Assembly (NCBI GenBank): GCA_963731665.1
Contig: CAVSWP010000002.1
Span: 1 to 64,000, forward strand
Direction of reading: 5' to 3'
DNA length: 64,000 nucleotides
From: Chersky-840 sp035604715
GTDB taxonomy: Bacteria > Actinomycetota > Acidimicrobiia > Acidimicrobiales > UBA8190
This document shows, one piece after another, positions 35,160 through 45,643 of the stretch (its first letter is position 1; each line of letters starts with the position of its first letter). The position numbers and the translations under genes were made by a program. The notes beneath the pieces are model-generated. The model did not search any database, was not told the origin of the DNA, and was given only the letters and a program-made list of their open reading frames with translations.

Positions 35160-36272
35160 ATGGACACGAGGCCGCTTTCCGCGGTGGTGCTGGCCGCCGG
35201 CGAGGGGACGCGGATGCGCTCGGCGCGCCCCAAGCCACTGCACCGGTTGTGCGGTCGGCCCATGATCCTCCACGTCCTCGACGCGCTGGCCGAGCTCCCC
35301 GTGCACAAGGTCGTGGTCGTGGTGGGACACCGCGGGGAATGGGTGACCAAGACCCTCGTCGACCACGCGCCGCGCTCGCTGGCCATCGAGTTCGTCGAGC
35401 AGAGCACCCAGCTCGGCACGGGCGACGCCCTGGCCGTGGGGCTCACCGCCTTGCCCGACGGGCTGGTCGACGCCGACGGCGACGTGGTGGTGCTTCCCGG
35501 CGACACGCCCCTGGTGCGTCCCCCCACGCTGGCCGCGCTGGTGCGCCATCATCGCAACGCCGGCGCGGCGGCCACGCTGCTCACGGCGGTGCTGCCCGAC
35601 CCCACCGGATACGACCGGGTGGTGCGGGGCAAGGACGACGCCGTCATCCGCGTCGTGGAGGCGGCCGACGTCGCCCACGACGACGCCTTCGTCGACGAGG
35701 TGGCCACCACCATCCACTGCTTCCGCCACGCCGTGCTCGCCCCCGCGCTGCGCCGCCTGCGGCCCGTGGTCCGCACCGGGGAGCACTGCCTCACGGGCAT
35801 CTACGCCGTGCTGCACGACGCCGGGTACCGGGTCGAGTCGTTGGTGGTGGCCGACCCCATGGAGGCCGCCGGCGTCAACGACCGGGCCCAGCTGGCCGTG
35901 GCCGACGCCGAGCTGCGCGACCGCATCAACGAACGCTGGATGCGGAGGGGGGTGACGATGTGGGACCCCGAGCGGACCTACGTCGACGCCAACGCCCGCC
36001 TCGAGGCCGACGTGGTCCTGCTGCCCGGGGTGGTCCTCCAGGGCGAGTGCACCGTGGGTGCGGGGGCCGAGATCGGGCCCGACTGCCATCTCGTGGACAG
36101 CGTGGTGGGGGCGGGCGCCCGGGTCACCAAGAGCACGGTCCTGCGAGCCGAGATCGGCGAGGAGGCCCGGGTGGGGCCCTTCGCCGTGCTCGGGCCCGGC
36201 GCCCACGTGGCCGACGGTGCCGTGGTGGGGCCGTTCACCCAGCTGGGGGCGGACTTCCCGGCCCTGGACTGA
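35160..36272 (+). CDS. glmU: GlmU-type N-acetylglucosamine-1-phosphate uridylyltransferase, C-terminally short
   Basis: 370 residues, against about 450-490 for bifunctional GlmU. The uridylyltransferase domain is complete: VVLAAGEGTRMRSARPKPLHRLCGRPM, TQLGTGDALAV, VVLPGDTPLVRP, GEHCLTGIYAVLHDAGY and GVNDRAQLAVADAELRDR. The left-handed beta-helix begins (GVTMWDPERTYVDANARLEADVVLLPG) but stops after GPFTQLGADFPALD. The coils with the acetyl-CoA and catalytic His/Tyr/Asn residues are therefore absent. No continuation exists in another frame before the next gene, 27 bases on. It probably makes UDP-GlcNAc from GlcNAc-1-P but cannot acetylate glucosamine-1-P. Confidence 0.88.
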   Translation: MDTRPLSAVVLAAGEGTRMRSARPKPLHRLCGRPMILHVLDALAELPVHKVVVVVGHRGEWVTKTLVDHAPRSLAIEFVEQSTQLGTGDALAVGLTALPDGLVDADGDVVVLPGDTPLVRPPTLAALVRHHRNAGAAATLLTAVLPDPTGYDRVVRGKDDAVIRVVEAADVAHDDAFVDEVATTIHCFRHAVLAPALRRLRPVVRTGEHCLTGIYAVLHDAGYRVESLVVADPMEAAGVNDRAQLAVADAELRDRINERWMRRGVTMWDPERTYVDANARLEADVVLLPGVVLQGECTVGAGAEIGPDCHLVDSVVGAGARVTKSTVLRAEIGEEARVGPFAVLGPGAHVADGAVVGPFTQLGADFPALD

Positions 36273-36299
36273 CCGACCCGGCGGCGCGCCGGGCGCCGA

Positions 36300-36731
36300 T
36301 CAGGTCGTCTGGACGATGAACACCGCGCACGGGGCCTGATGGGCCACCGAGTTGGGGACGCTGCCGAGCACCCGCCGCACGCCGACCATGCCCTTGTTGC
36401 CCACCACGATGAGATCGGCGTGCTCTTCCTCGGCCACCCGCACGATGGCCTCGGCCGGGTCGCCGGTCCCGGTGTGGCCCTGGACCTCGATCCCCGCCGT
36501 GCGAGCTCGGGCGCACTGGTCCTGGAGCAGGGCGTCGGCGCTCCCGTCGGAGGCGAGCTGGTCCCGGAACTCCTCGGGCACGCGCCCGGCGCGCACCGGC
36601 CGTGGCTTGTAGGCGGTGACGATGTGGAGGGTGGCGTCGTAGAGCTTGGCGATCTCCATGGCCGTGCGGACGGTCTCGGCGGCCGTGTCCGAACCGTCCG
36701 TGCCAACCACCACCGACGAGAACATGAGCAT
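36300..36731 (-). CDS. Universal stress protein (UspA family)
   Basis: A 143-residue Usp domain. VVVGTDGSDTAAETVRTAMEIA begins it, and the nucleotide loop is VVGNKGMVGVRRVLGSVPNSVAHQAPC, matching the ATP-binding G-x2-G-x9-G-S pattern. It sits on the minus strand between the GlmU homologue and prs, which are adjacent and co-directional in related genomes. Its 5' end faces prs across about 160 bases, so the two promoters diverge there. Confidence 0.92.
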   Translation of the reverse strand: MLMFSSVVVGTDGSDTAAETVRTAMEIAKLYDATLHIVTAYKPRPVRAGRVPEEFRDQLASDGSADALLQDQCARARTAGIEVQGHTGTGDPAEAIVRVAEEEHADLIVVGNKGMVGVRRVLGSVPNSVAHQAPCAVFIVQTT

Positions 36732-36892
36732 CGATCTCCCGGGCTCGCGGGCTCCGGGCGCACTCTATCTCCACCTCGGTCCACGGCCCTCGGGCCCCGC
36801 CACCTGGCCCGGCGCCCGTGCCGGCGCGGCGCCCGCCGGGCCCCGGATCTCCCCCCACCGGCCAGCCCACCGGCGCGGTAGCGTGCGGGCGT

Positions 36893-37864
<972 letters not shown>

Positions 37865-37963
37865 ACATCCCGGGCGCGCCCACCCTGGGCCGGGCTTCCT
37901 CCCCCGGCTCCCGGCCTTCTATGCTGGGTCGCCCGTTCCCTGCATCCGAGGAGTCCGTTCGCC

Positions 37964-38641
37964 ATGGCCGAAGTCATCCTGGTGGCCCAGTCCGGCCGCC
38001 CGTCGGGCTCCAGCTCGGCGCGCCGGTTGCGTCACGACGGCCGGATCCCCGCCGTGGTGTACGGCCCCGGGGTCGGTCCCATCCCCGTGTCGGTGGCGGC
38101 GCGCGACCTGCGGGCCGCGCTGAGCACCGACGCCGGGCTCAACGCCGTGCTGTCGCTCGAGGTCGAGGGGAAGAAGTTCCTCACCATGGCGCGCGAGCTC
38201 CAGCGTCATCCCGTGCGCGGCAGCGTGACGCACGTGGACTTCCAGGTCGTCGACCCCAACCGTCAGGTCACCGCCGAGGTCACCATCACCCTCACCGGTG
38301 AGGCTCTCGAGCTGCACCGCGCCGACGGCGTGCTCGAGCAGCAGATGTTCTCGCTCACCGTCAAGTCCCGTCCCGCCGACATCCCCGCCCACCTCGAGGT
38401 GGACATCAGCGGGCTGGTGATCGGCTCGGCGGTGCGGGTGTCGGACATCGCCCTGCCCGCCGACGTGATCACCGAGGTCGACCCGGAGTCGATCGTCGCC
38501 GCCGGGCAACCCCCGCGCGTGCAGGCCGAGGAAGTTCCCGCCGAGGGCGAGGCGGCCGAAGGCGAGGCGGCCGAGGGCGAGGCGGCCGAGGCCCCCGAAG
38601 GGTCGGCGGCGGCCGGGGGCGAGTCGGGCGGGGAGAGCTAA
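37964..38641 (+). CDS. rplY: 50S ribosomal protein L25/general stress protein Ctc
   Basis: 225 residues of the two-domain (TL5/Ctc) form of L25, which binds 5S rRNA. The N-terminal L25 domain includes GSSSARRLRHDGRIPAVVYGPG. The C-terminal beta domain includes VTAEVTITLTGEALELHRADGVLEQQ and SRPADIPAHLEVDISGLVIGSAVRVSDI. The tail is a low-complexity acidic repeat. GAGGAG lies about ten bases upstream of the ATG. Confidence 0.95.
   Translation: MAEVILVAQSGRPSGSSSARRLRHDGRIPAVVYGPGVGPIPVSVAARDLRAALSTDAGLNAVLSLEVEGKKFLTMARELQRHPVRGSVTHVDFQVVDPNRQVTAEVTITLTGEALELHRADGVLEQQMFSLTVKSRPADIPAHLEVDISGLVIGSAVRVSDIALPADVITEVDPESIVAAGQPPRVQAEEVPAEGEAAEGEAAEGEAAEAPEGSAAAGGESGGES
38540..38590. repeat. 15-base in-frame repeat in the rplY tail
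   Basis: Three copies of GCCGAGGGCGAGGCG (the second with one change) plus a partial fourth encode AEGEA repeats. The unit is five codons, so copy-number change would keep the frame. Confidence 0.8.
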
Positions 38642-38695
38642 CCCCTGCGTCGCCTGCTGCCCACGTCCGGCCGGGGGGCGGCCGCCGATCTGCTG

Positions 38696-39265
38696 GTGGT
38701 GGGTCTCGGCAACCCGGGACGGGAGTTCGAGCGGACCCGCCACAACCTCGGCGCCGAAGTCGTCGACCTCCTGGCCGCGCGCCACGGCGGTCGCCTGCGC
38801 CCCGAAAAGGGCACCCGGGCGCGATGCGCCCAGACCAGGCTGGACCACACGCTGGTCGTGCTGGCCGTGCCCCAGACCTACATGAACGAGTCCGGCCTGG
38901 CCGTGTCCGCCTTGATGCGGCGCTTCCGCGTCCCGCGCACGGACCGGTTGGTGGTGGTCCACGACGAGCTCGACCTGCCCACGGGCCGGCTGCGGGTGAA
39001 GGTCGGCGGGGGCACCGCCGGCAACAACGGGCTCAAGTCGATCCACGCCCATCTGCACGACCCGGGGTACGTCCGCGTCCGCATCGGGATCGGCAAGCCC
39101 CCCGGGCGAGAAGCCGGGGCCGACCACGTCCTGCACCGCCCGGGCCGGGCCGAGCGGGGCGCGCTGGACGTGGCCGTCGAGACCGCCGCCGATGCCGTCG
39201 AGGTGATCGCCCTCGAGGGCGTGGACGCCGCCATGTTGCGCTTCAACGGCGACATCGGCCCGTAG
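38696..39265 (+). CDS. pth: Peptidyl-tRNA hydrolase
   Basis: About 189 residues. It cleaves peptidyl-tRNA to recycle tRNA. VGLGNPGREFERTRHNLGAEVVD carries the catalytic His, QTYMNESGLAVS the conserved Asn, VVHDELDLPTGRLRVKVGGGTAGNNGLKSI the catalytic Asp and Asn/Gly loop, and VRIGIGKPPGR follows. The GTG used starts two or three residues later than usual for the family. No ATG or GTG lies further upstream in frame, so the true start may be a rarer codon. Confidence 0.93.
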   Translation: MVGLGNPGREFERTRHNLGAEVVDLLAARHGGRLRPEKGTRARCAQTRLDHTLVVLAVPQTYMNESGLAVSALMRRFRVPRTDRLVVVHDELDLPTGRLRVKVGGGTAGNNGLKSIHAHLHDPGYVRVRIGIGKPPGREAGADHVLHRPGRAERGALDVAVETAADAVEVIALEGVDAAMLRFNGDIGP

Positions 39266-39298
39266 GGGCGGGCACCCCCGGTCGATAGCCTGCACACC

Positions 39299-42200
39299 GT
39301 GAGCCTGCGCTCGCTCCCCGCCCTGCTGCGCCACGAGCCCGCCATGGTCGACGCCATGGCGGTGGGCTCCAGCGCGTTGGCGGTGCCCGACGCCGCGGTG
39401 GCCTTGGTGGTGGCGGGGATGTGCCGTCTCGGCGAGCGCCGGCCCCTGTTGGTGGTGACGGCCACGGTGGTGGACGCCGAGCGGCTGCACCACGACGTCG
39501 GGGCGTTTCTGGGGGTCGACGCCGTCGAGTTGTTCCCGGCGTGGGACACCCTGCCCTTCGAACGCGTCAGCCCCGAGCTGTCGACCATGGGCCGGCGCCT
39601 GCGTCTGCTGTGGCGGATGCAGGACCCCTCCTCGGCGCCGGCGGTGATCGTCGCCCCGGTGCGCGCCGTGTTGCAGAGACTGGGCTCTTTCGAGGACGCC
39701 GCCGCCCCGGTGGTCGTGGCCCGCGGCGACCTCCTGGACCAGAAGCAGTTCGTGGCCCGGCTCGTCGGGCTCGGCTACCGGCGCGAGTACCAGGTGGAGC
39801 ACCGCGGCGAGCTGGCGGTGCGGGGCGGGATCGTCGACGTGTTCCCCTCCACCGCCGAGCTCCCGGTGCGCATCGACTTGTGGGGCGACGAGGTGGACCG
39901 TCTCACCGAGTTCGACCCCGGCGACCAGCGGTCGGTGGCCGATCTCGGTGAGGTCGAGCTCTTCGGGTGCCGCGAGGTGCTTCCCACCGAGGCCGTGCGG
40001 GCCCGGGCCGGCGTCCTCGTCGGGGCCGAGCCGTGGGGACGCTCGCAGTGGGAGCGCCTGTCCCAGGGCCTGGTCTTCGACGGGATGGAGTCGTGGCTCC
40101 CATGGCTCGTCGACCAAGAGCGCGTCCTGCCCGACCTCGTCGGGCCGGGCGGGCGCGTCGTGCTCGTCGACCCCCGCCGCATCCGCGACCGCGCCGCCGA
40201 GCTCAACGACGAGGAGGCCGCCCTGGCGGGAGCGCTCGCCGTCACCTGGGGTGTGGTCCCCGACGACGAGGCCGCCGACCCTTCGCAGCATTTTCCTCGG
40301 TTGAACGTTGCCTACGAACGGCTGCTGGGGGAATCGGCCGCTCCGGTGCTCTCCATGGTGCCGGTGGCCGACTCGCCCTCGACCCCGGCGATCGCGGCGC
40401 GGGGCTTCGAGCCCGTGCACGGCGACCGGGCACTGTTGGCGGCCCGCCTGATGGAGCTGGTGTCGGGGGGCTACTCGGTGACGGTGTGCGCCGAGGGGGA
40501 AGGCTCCGCCGCTCGTCTGGCGGCCGTTTTGGCCGAAGAGGGCATGGTCGTCCCCGTGGTGGGGGAGGAGTCCGGTGGCGACGGCCCGGACCTGTCGCGC
40601 CCCGGTGTGCGCATCGTGGTGGCCCCGCTCGAGCGCGGCGTGGTGGTCCCGGCGGCCAAGATGGCGGTGCTGGCCGAAGCGGACTTCACCGGACGCCGCC
40701 GCGCCCATCGTCCCGTCCGGGCGCGCGCCCGGCCCACCGACGGGTTCTTCGACGACCTGGCGCCCGGCGACTACGTGGTGCATCGCCAGCACGGAGTGGC
40801 CCGGTACGCAGGCATGGTGACCCGCACGGTGCACGGCGCGTCGCCGCGACTATCTGCTGCTCGAGTACCGCGGCGACGACAAGCTCTACCTGCCGTCCGA
40901 CCAGATCGACGTGCTCACCCCCTACAGCGGGGGCGAGTCGCCCACCCTCAGCCGCCTGGGCGGGTCGGAGTGGCAGCGGACCCGGGCCAAGGCGCGCGCC
41001 GCGGTGCACGAGATCGCCCAGGAGCTCGTCGAGCTGTACCGACGACGCCTGCACATCAAGGGTCACAGCTTCGCCCCGGACTCGCCCTGGCAGCGCGAGC
41101 TCGAGGACGGCTTTCCCTTCACCGAGACCGTCGACCAGCTGCGCGCCATCGAGGAGGTGAAGGCGGACATGGAGGCCGACGTGCCCATGGACCGCCTGGT
41201 GTGCGGTGACGTCGGGTTCGGCAAGACCGAGGTGGCCGTGCGGGCCGTGTTCAAGGCCGTCCAGGACGGCAAGCAGGCGGCCGTGCTCGTGCCCACCACG
41301 CTGCTGGCCCAGCAGCACACCCAGACGTTCACCGAGCGCTACGCCGGGTATCCCGTCCGGGTGGAGATGCTGTCGCGCTTTCTCACGCCGGCCCAGGCGC
41401 GCACCGTGGTGGCCGGCCTGGCGTCGGGCGCCGTCGACGTGGTGGTGGGCACCCACCGGATGCTGGCCGGCGACGTCAGGTTCAAGGACCTCGGCCTCCT
41501 CGTGGTCGACGAGGAGCAGCGCTTCGGGGTCAGTCACAAAGAGACCATGAAGGAGATGGCCGCCGGGGTGGACGTGATGACCCTGACGGCGAACCCCATC
41601 CCCCGCACCCTGGAGATGGCCCTCACCGGGATCCGCGACCTCTCGTTGATCAACACCCCACCGGCGGCGCGCCAGCCCATCCTGACCTACGTGGGCGAGT
41701 TCGAAGAGGCCGCCGTGGTCGAGGCCCTGCGGCGGGAGCTGCTGCGCGAGGGCCAGGCCTTCTTCGTCCACAACTGGGTGCAGAACATCGAGGCCGTGGC
41801 GGCGCGCCTGCGCCAGCTCGTGCCCGAGGCCCGCATCGCGGTGGCCCACGGGCAGATGGACGAGGGGACCCTCGAGCAAGTGGTGCTGGACTTCTGGGAG
41901 AAGCGCTTCGACGTGCTGGTGTGCACCACCATCATCGAGTCGGGCATCGACATGCCCACCGTGAACACGCTCGTGGTCGACCGCGCCGACCGGCTCGGTC
42001 TGGGCCAGCTGCACCAGCTGCGCGGCCGCGTGGGTCGCGCCGGGCAACGTGCCTACGCCTATCTGCTGCACCCGGCCGACAAGGTGCTCTCCGAGGCGGC
42101 CTACGAACGGCTGCGGACCATCGGCGAGCAGACCGAGCTCGGGGCCGGGTTCAAGATCGCCATGCGGGACCTCGAGATCCGCGGCGCCGGCAACTTGCTC

Positions 42201-42821
42201 GGGAGGGACCAGTCGGGTCACATCGCGGCGGTGGGCTACGACCTGTACGTGCAGTTGGTGGCCGAGGCCGTGGCCGAGATGAAGGGCGAGCCCTTGCGGC
42301 CTCCGGTGGAGGTCACCATCGACGTCCCCTCCGACGCCCATTTGCCGGCCGACTACGTGGCCCGGGAGGACCTTCGCCTCGAGGCCTACCGGCGCCTGGC
42401 GGCGGTGAGCGCCGAAGCCGAGGTCGACGACATCCGCACCGAGTGGCTGGACCGCTTCGGCCCGCTGCCCGCACCCGCCGAGGGCCTGTTGGCCGTGGCC
42501 CGCCTGCGCGTGGAGTGCCTGCGGACCGGGGTGCGCGAGGTGTCGGCCACCGCGGCGCGCCCCGGGCACGGCGTGGGCCGGCCCGGTCGGCGGGGGCTGG
42601 TGGCCCGGATGGCGCCGCTCGAGCTCCCGGCCTCGGCCCGGGTGCGCCTCCGGCGCCTGCGCCCCGAGGCCGTGATGAAGGAGGAGGCCCACCAATTGGT
42701 GGTGCCCCTGGGGCCCGACGAGCGACCGGTGGAGGCCTTGACGGCACTGCTGGGAGAGCTCGTGCCCGTCACCGGGGTGCTCGGTGGGGCCGAATCGTCG
42801 GGTGCGGGGGCCCGCCGGTAG
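39299..42821 (+). CDS. mfd: Transcription-repair coupling factor Mfd, frameshifted near 40840
   Basis: About 1174 residues once joined. Mfd displaces stalled RNA polymerase and recruits UvrA. The first frame gives the UvrB-like N-terminus (VELFPAWDTLPFERVSPELS, EYQVEHRGELAVRGGIVDVFPS) and the RNA polymerase-interaction domain up to DYVVHRQHGVARYAGMVTRTV. The frame changes at CGCG 40837-40840. The other frame continues DYLLLEYRGDDKLYLPSDQ, the helicase motifs CGDVGFGKTEVAVRA, VVDEEQRFGVSHKE and RDLEIRGAGNLLGRDQSGH, and a complete C-terminus. One base fewer, or two more, restores it. Since both halves are well conserved, a sequence error is more likely than a dead gene. Confidence 0.92.
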
Positions 42822-42833
42822 AGTCCCCGTTCC

Positions 42834-43970
42834 GTGAAGCGCCTCCTCGCCATCGTCGTCCTGGGCGCGTTGGGGGCAGGGGCGGCGGGATGCGATCTGT
42901 CGCCCACGGCGGCCACGGTGGACGGGATCGCCATCAGCCAGTCCCAGTTCCAGAGCCAGTTGTCGGTGGTCTCGTCCAGTGCGGTGGCGCAGTGTGCCCT
43001 GTCCATCGAGGAGGCGCAGAGCGGGGGCACGCTCCCGACCGTGACCGGTTCGGGCGACGCCACGGTGACCACGCAGTTCGCCGCCTTCGAGCTCAACTCG
43101 GTGATCGAGCAGACCCTGGAACAGGTCGCCCTGGGGCGCCGTCACATCGTGGTGAGCGCGTCGGACATCGCCCTGGCCCGCCAGGACTACGTGAGCCAGG
43201 TCGAGGCGGCGTCGACACAGGTGGGCTCCCCCTGCAACCTGACCGGCACCGCCCTCGTCGACCGCCTGCCCAAGGCGTTCCTCGACAGCCAGGCGCGTGG
43301 GCTCGCCGCCCAGGAGAGGCTCGAGGAGGTCGTGGGCGGCATCGACGTGAGCCCGACCGCGCTGCGCGCCTACTACGGCGCCCATCTCAGCCAGGTGACC
43401 CAGTTGTGCCTGAACCTGATCGTCGCCACCAGCCAGGCCTCGGCCCAGTCCATCCACGACCAGATCGCCGCGGGCGCCAGCTTCGCCACCGCCGCGGCCG
43501 GGGCCGGCGTCAACCCCAACAGCCCCGCCGGCGGGCAGGGACCGTGCGTGTACCCCTCGGACATCGCCGCCCAGTTGGGCCCGGCGGCGGCGGCCGTGGT
43601 CGAGCCCCTGGCCGACGGCCAGCTGGCCCCCCCGCAGGGGATCCCCATCGCCGATCAGACCACGGGGGGGTCGTCGACGGTGTGGATCGTGATCGGGGTC
43701 CGCCAGCACCACCTGGTGTCGTTCGCCGACTCCGAGTCGGGGCTGCGCCAAGAGCTCCTCGCCAACGGCGGGGCGAGCCTGACCGCCGCGCTGGGCCGTG
43801 CCGTGCACAGCGCCCGGGTGACGCTCGATCCCCGCTACGGGACATGGAGCAATCGCCACGGCGTGACGGCCCCGTCCCCGCCCGCCCCGGCCTTCGTGCT
43901 CAACCCCGGCGTCTACGGGTCCTCGTCGGGCGCGTCGATCCTGGGCTCGGGCGGCCAGTCGACGGGTTGA
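42834..43970 (+). CDS. SurA/PpiC-like lipoprotein (probable peptidyl-prolyl isomerase/chaperone)
   Basis: 378 residues. A signal with lipobox GAAGC puts the lipidated Cys at 20. SurA-like N-terminal helices follow (TVDGIAISQSQFQSQL, FELNSVIEQTLEQVALGRR), then a divergent parvulin-like domain (QASAQSIHDQIAAGASFATAAAG, GGQGPCVYPSDIAAQLG, VWIVIGVRQHHLVSF). It may assist folding outside the membrane, though the parvulin active site is not clearly preserved. It starts at a GTG 12 bases after mfd and ends 5 bases before mazG, so it belongs to that transcript. Confidence 0.8.
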   Translation: MKRLLAIVVLGALGAGAAGCDLSPTAATVDGIAISQSQFQSQLSVVSSSAVAQCALSIEEAQSGGTLPTVTGSGDATVTTQFAAFELNSVIEQTLEQVALGRRHIVVSASDIALARQDYVSQVEAASTQVGSPCNLTGTALVDRLPKAFLDSQARGLAAQERLEEVVGGIDVSPTALRAYYGAHLSQVTQLCLNLIVATSQASAQSIHDQIAAGASFATAAAGAGVNPNSPAGGQGPCVYPSDIAAQLGPAAAAVVEPLADGQLAPPQGIPIADQTTGGSSTVWIVIGVRQHHLVSFADSESGLRQELLANGGASLTAALGRAVHSARVTLDPRYGTWSNRHGVTAPSPPAPAFVLNPGVYGSSSGASILGSGGQSTG

Positions 43971-43975
43971 CCGCC

Positions 43976-45463
43976 GTGGCGGGCCCGTCGGCGGCACCGG
44001 GAGCCGGCCGGCCGCGGGTGATGGTGGTGGGGCTCGGGCCCGCCGGCGCCGAGCTCGTGCCCCCGGCCACGACCGACGCCGTGCGGGGCGCGGCGCGCTG
44101 CCTGCTGCGCACGGCGCGCCACCCGTCGGCCGCCGTGGTCGGCGCCGTGGCCACCGGGCCGGTCGAGGCCCTCGACCGTCTCTACGAGCACGCGGGCACC
44201 TTCGACGACGTGTACGCCTCCGTCGTCGAGGAGGTGGTGGCCGCCGCCCAGTCGGTGCCCGACACCGGCTACGTGGCCTACGTCGTCCCCGGCTCCCCGC
44301 TGGTGGCCGAGCGCACGGTGGTGCTGCTTCGGGACGACCCCCGGGTCTCGGTCGTCGTCCTCCCCGCGCCGTCGTTCCTCGACCTGGCCTGGGAGCGCCT
44401 GGGCGTCGATCCCGTCGACTGCGGCGCGCGCCTGGTCGACGGGACCGTGTTCGCCACCGCCGCCGCCGGCGAGCGGGGTCCCCTCCTGGTGGCGCAGTGC
44501 CACAGCCGGGCCGTGCTCGGCCAGATCAAGCTGGCCGCCGACGACGTGAGCGGCGAGGACCCTGGACGGCGCGCCGTGGTGCTGCACCATCTCGGGCTCG
44601 ACGACGAGCGGGTCGTCGAGGTGCCGTGGGCTGACATCGACCGTACCCTCGACCCCGACCACCTCACCGCCTTGTGGGTTCCTCGTCTCGCCCCGCCGGT
44701 GGCCGGCGAGCTGGTGGCGCTAGAGGAATTGGTGCGCACCTTGCGGGCGCGTTGTCCGTGGGACCAGGCCCAGACCCACGGCTCGCTGGCCCGCCATCTC
44801 CTCGAGGAGTGCTACGAGGCGCTCGAGGCCATCGAGGCGGTCGCCGCCTCGGGGCCCGACGCGTCGGCCCAGGACGTGGCCCATATGGAGGAAGAGCTCG
44901 GCGACCTTCTGTTCCAGGTGTACTTCCACGCCGCCTTGGCCACCGAGGAGGGCTCGTTCACCTTGGCCGACGTGGCCCGGACACTGCACGACAAGCTCGT
45001 GCGCCGCCACCCGCACGTCTTCGGCGACGCCGTGGCGCACACCCCCGACGACGTCGCCGCCCGGTGGGAGGTGCTCAAGAAGGCCGAGAAGGGCCGGGGA
45101 AGCGTCACCGACGGCATCCCCCTGGCTTTGCCGGCCCTGGCGCTGGTGGCCAAGCTCCAGCGCAAGGCCGAGTCGCTCGGGATGGAAACGGGATCACTCG
45201 AGGATCGCCGGCGACAGGTCGTGGCCGGCCTCGACGCCGTGGTGGGCGGCCGCAAGGCACAAGGCGGGCCGGCGGAGGCGGGGGCGGAGTCATCGGGCGA
45301 GACACTGGAGGCCTCCGCCCAGACCGTCGAGGCGCTCGGGGAGGTCCTCTTCGCCCTGGCCGACGCGGCCCGCCGCCTGGGGGTCGATCCCGAGTCGGCT
45401 CTGCGGAGCTACGCCGGTGAGTTCCGCCGACGCATCGAAGCCGTCGAGGTTCCCCCGGGCTGA
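43976..45463 (+). CDS. mazG: Tetrapyrrole methylase-MazG fusion, nucleoside triphosphate pyrophosphohydrolase
   Basis: About 495 residues. The N-terminal half is a tetrapyrrole (corrin/porphyrin) methylase-like domain with VMVVGLGPAGAELVPPAT and VVPGSPLVAERTVVLL. The C-terminal half is MazG, with LRARCPWDQAQTHGSLARHLLEECYEALEAI and EEELGDLLFQVYFHAALA supplying the metal-binding ExxE/ExxD motifs, and KLVRRHPHVFGD. The architecture matches Bacillus YabN. It hydrolyses non-canonical NTPs. A TTG nine bases upstream, overlapping the lipoprotein stop, is an alternative start. Confidence 0.92.
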   Translation: MAGPSAAPGAGRPRVMVVGLGPAGAELVPPATTDAVRGAARCLLRTARHPSAAVVGAVATGPVEALDRLYEHAGTFDDVYASVVEEVVAAAQSVPDTGYVAYVVPGSPLVAERTVVLLRDDPRVSVVVLPAPSFLDLAWERLGVDPVDCGARLVDGTVFATAAAGERGPLLVAQCHSRAVLGQIKLAADDVSGEDPGRRAVVLHHLGLDDERVVEVPWADIDRTLDPDHLTALWVPRLAPPVAGELVALEELVRTLRARCPWDQAQTHGSLARHLLEECYEALEAIEAVAASGPDASAQDVAHMEEELGDLLFQVYFHAALATEEGSFTLADVARTLHDKLVRRHPHVFGDAVAHTPDDVAARWEVLKKAEKGRGSVTDGIPLALPALALVAKLQRKAESLGMETGSLEDRRRQVVAGLDAVVGGRKAQGGPAEAGAESSGETLEASAQTVEALGEVLFALADAARRLGVDPESALRSYAGEFRRRIEAVEVPPG

Positions 45464-45643
45464 GTCCCGCCGCCGAACCGGGCCGAGGCCTCCCTGGTGG
45501 GCGAGCGACCCGGTGAAAATACCTCCCGAAATGGCTCGGTCGGCGGTGCCGTCGCCTCGCGCCCCGACGGGACGGCTCCGCCTCCCTCGGATGCCCAGCG
45601 AGTAACTTCTACAACACATACAACAGGGACAACAAACGAGAAG

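Noticed and set aside
37919..40834. A 971-residue minus-strand open frame across rplY, pth and mfd
   Set aside because: It is His/Gly/Arg/Pro-rich with no domains and lies opposite three well-known genes; it is a high-GC shadow frame.
41921..43975. A long upstream extension of the mazG frame (total 1180 residues)
   Set aside because: The extension overlaps mfd and the lipoprotein gene and is Arg/Gly/Pro-rich; coding character begins only near 43976.
40686..43997. A 1103-residue minus-strand open frame
   Set aside because: Opposite mfd and the SurA-like gene, with low-complexity composition typical of antisense frames in high-GC DNA.
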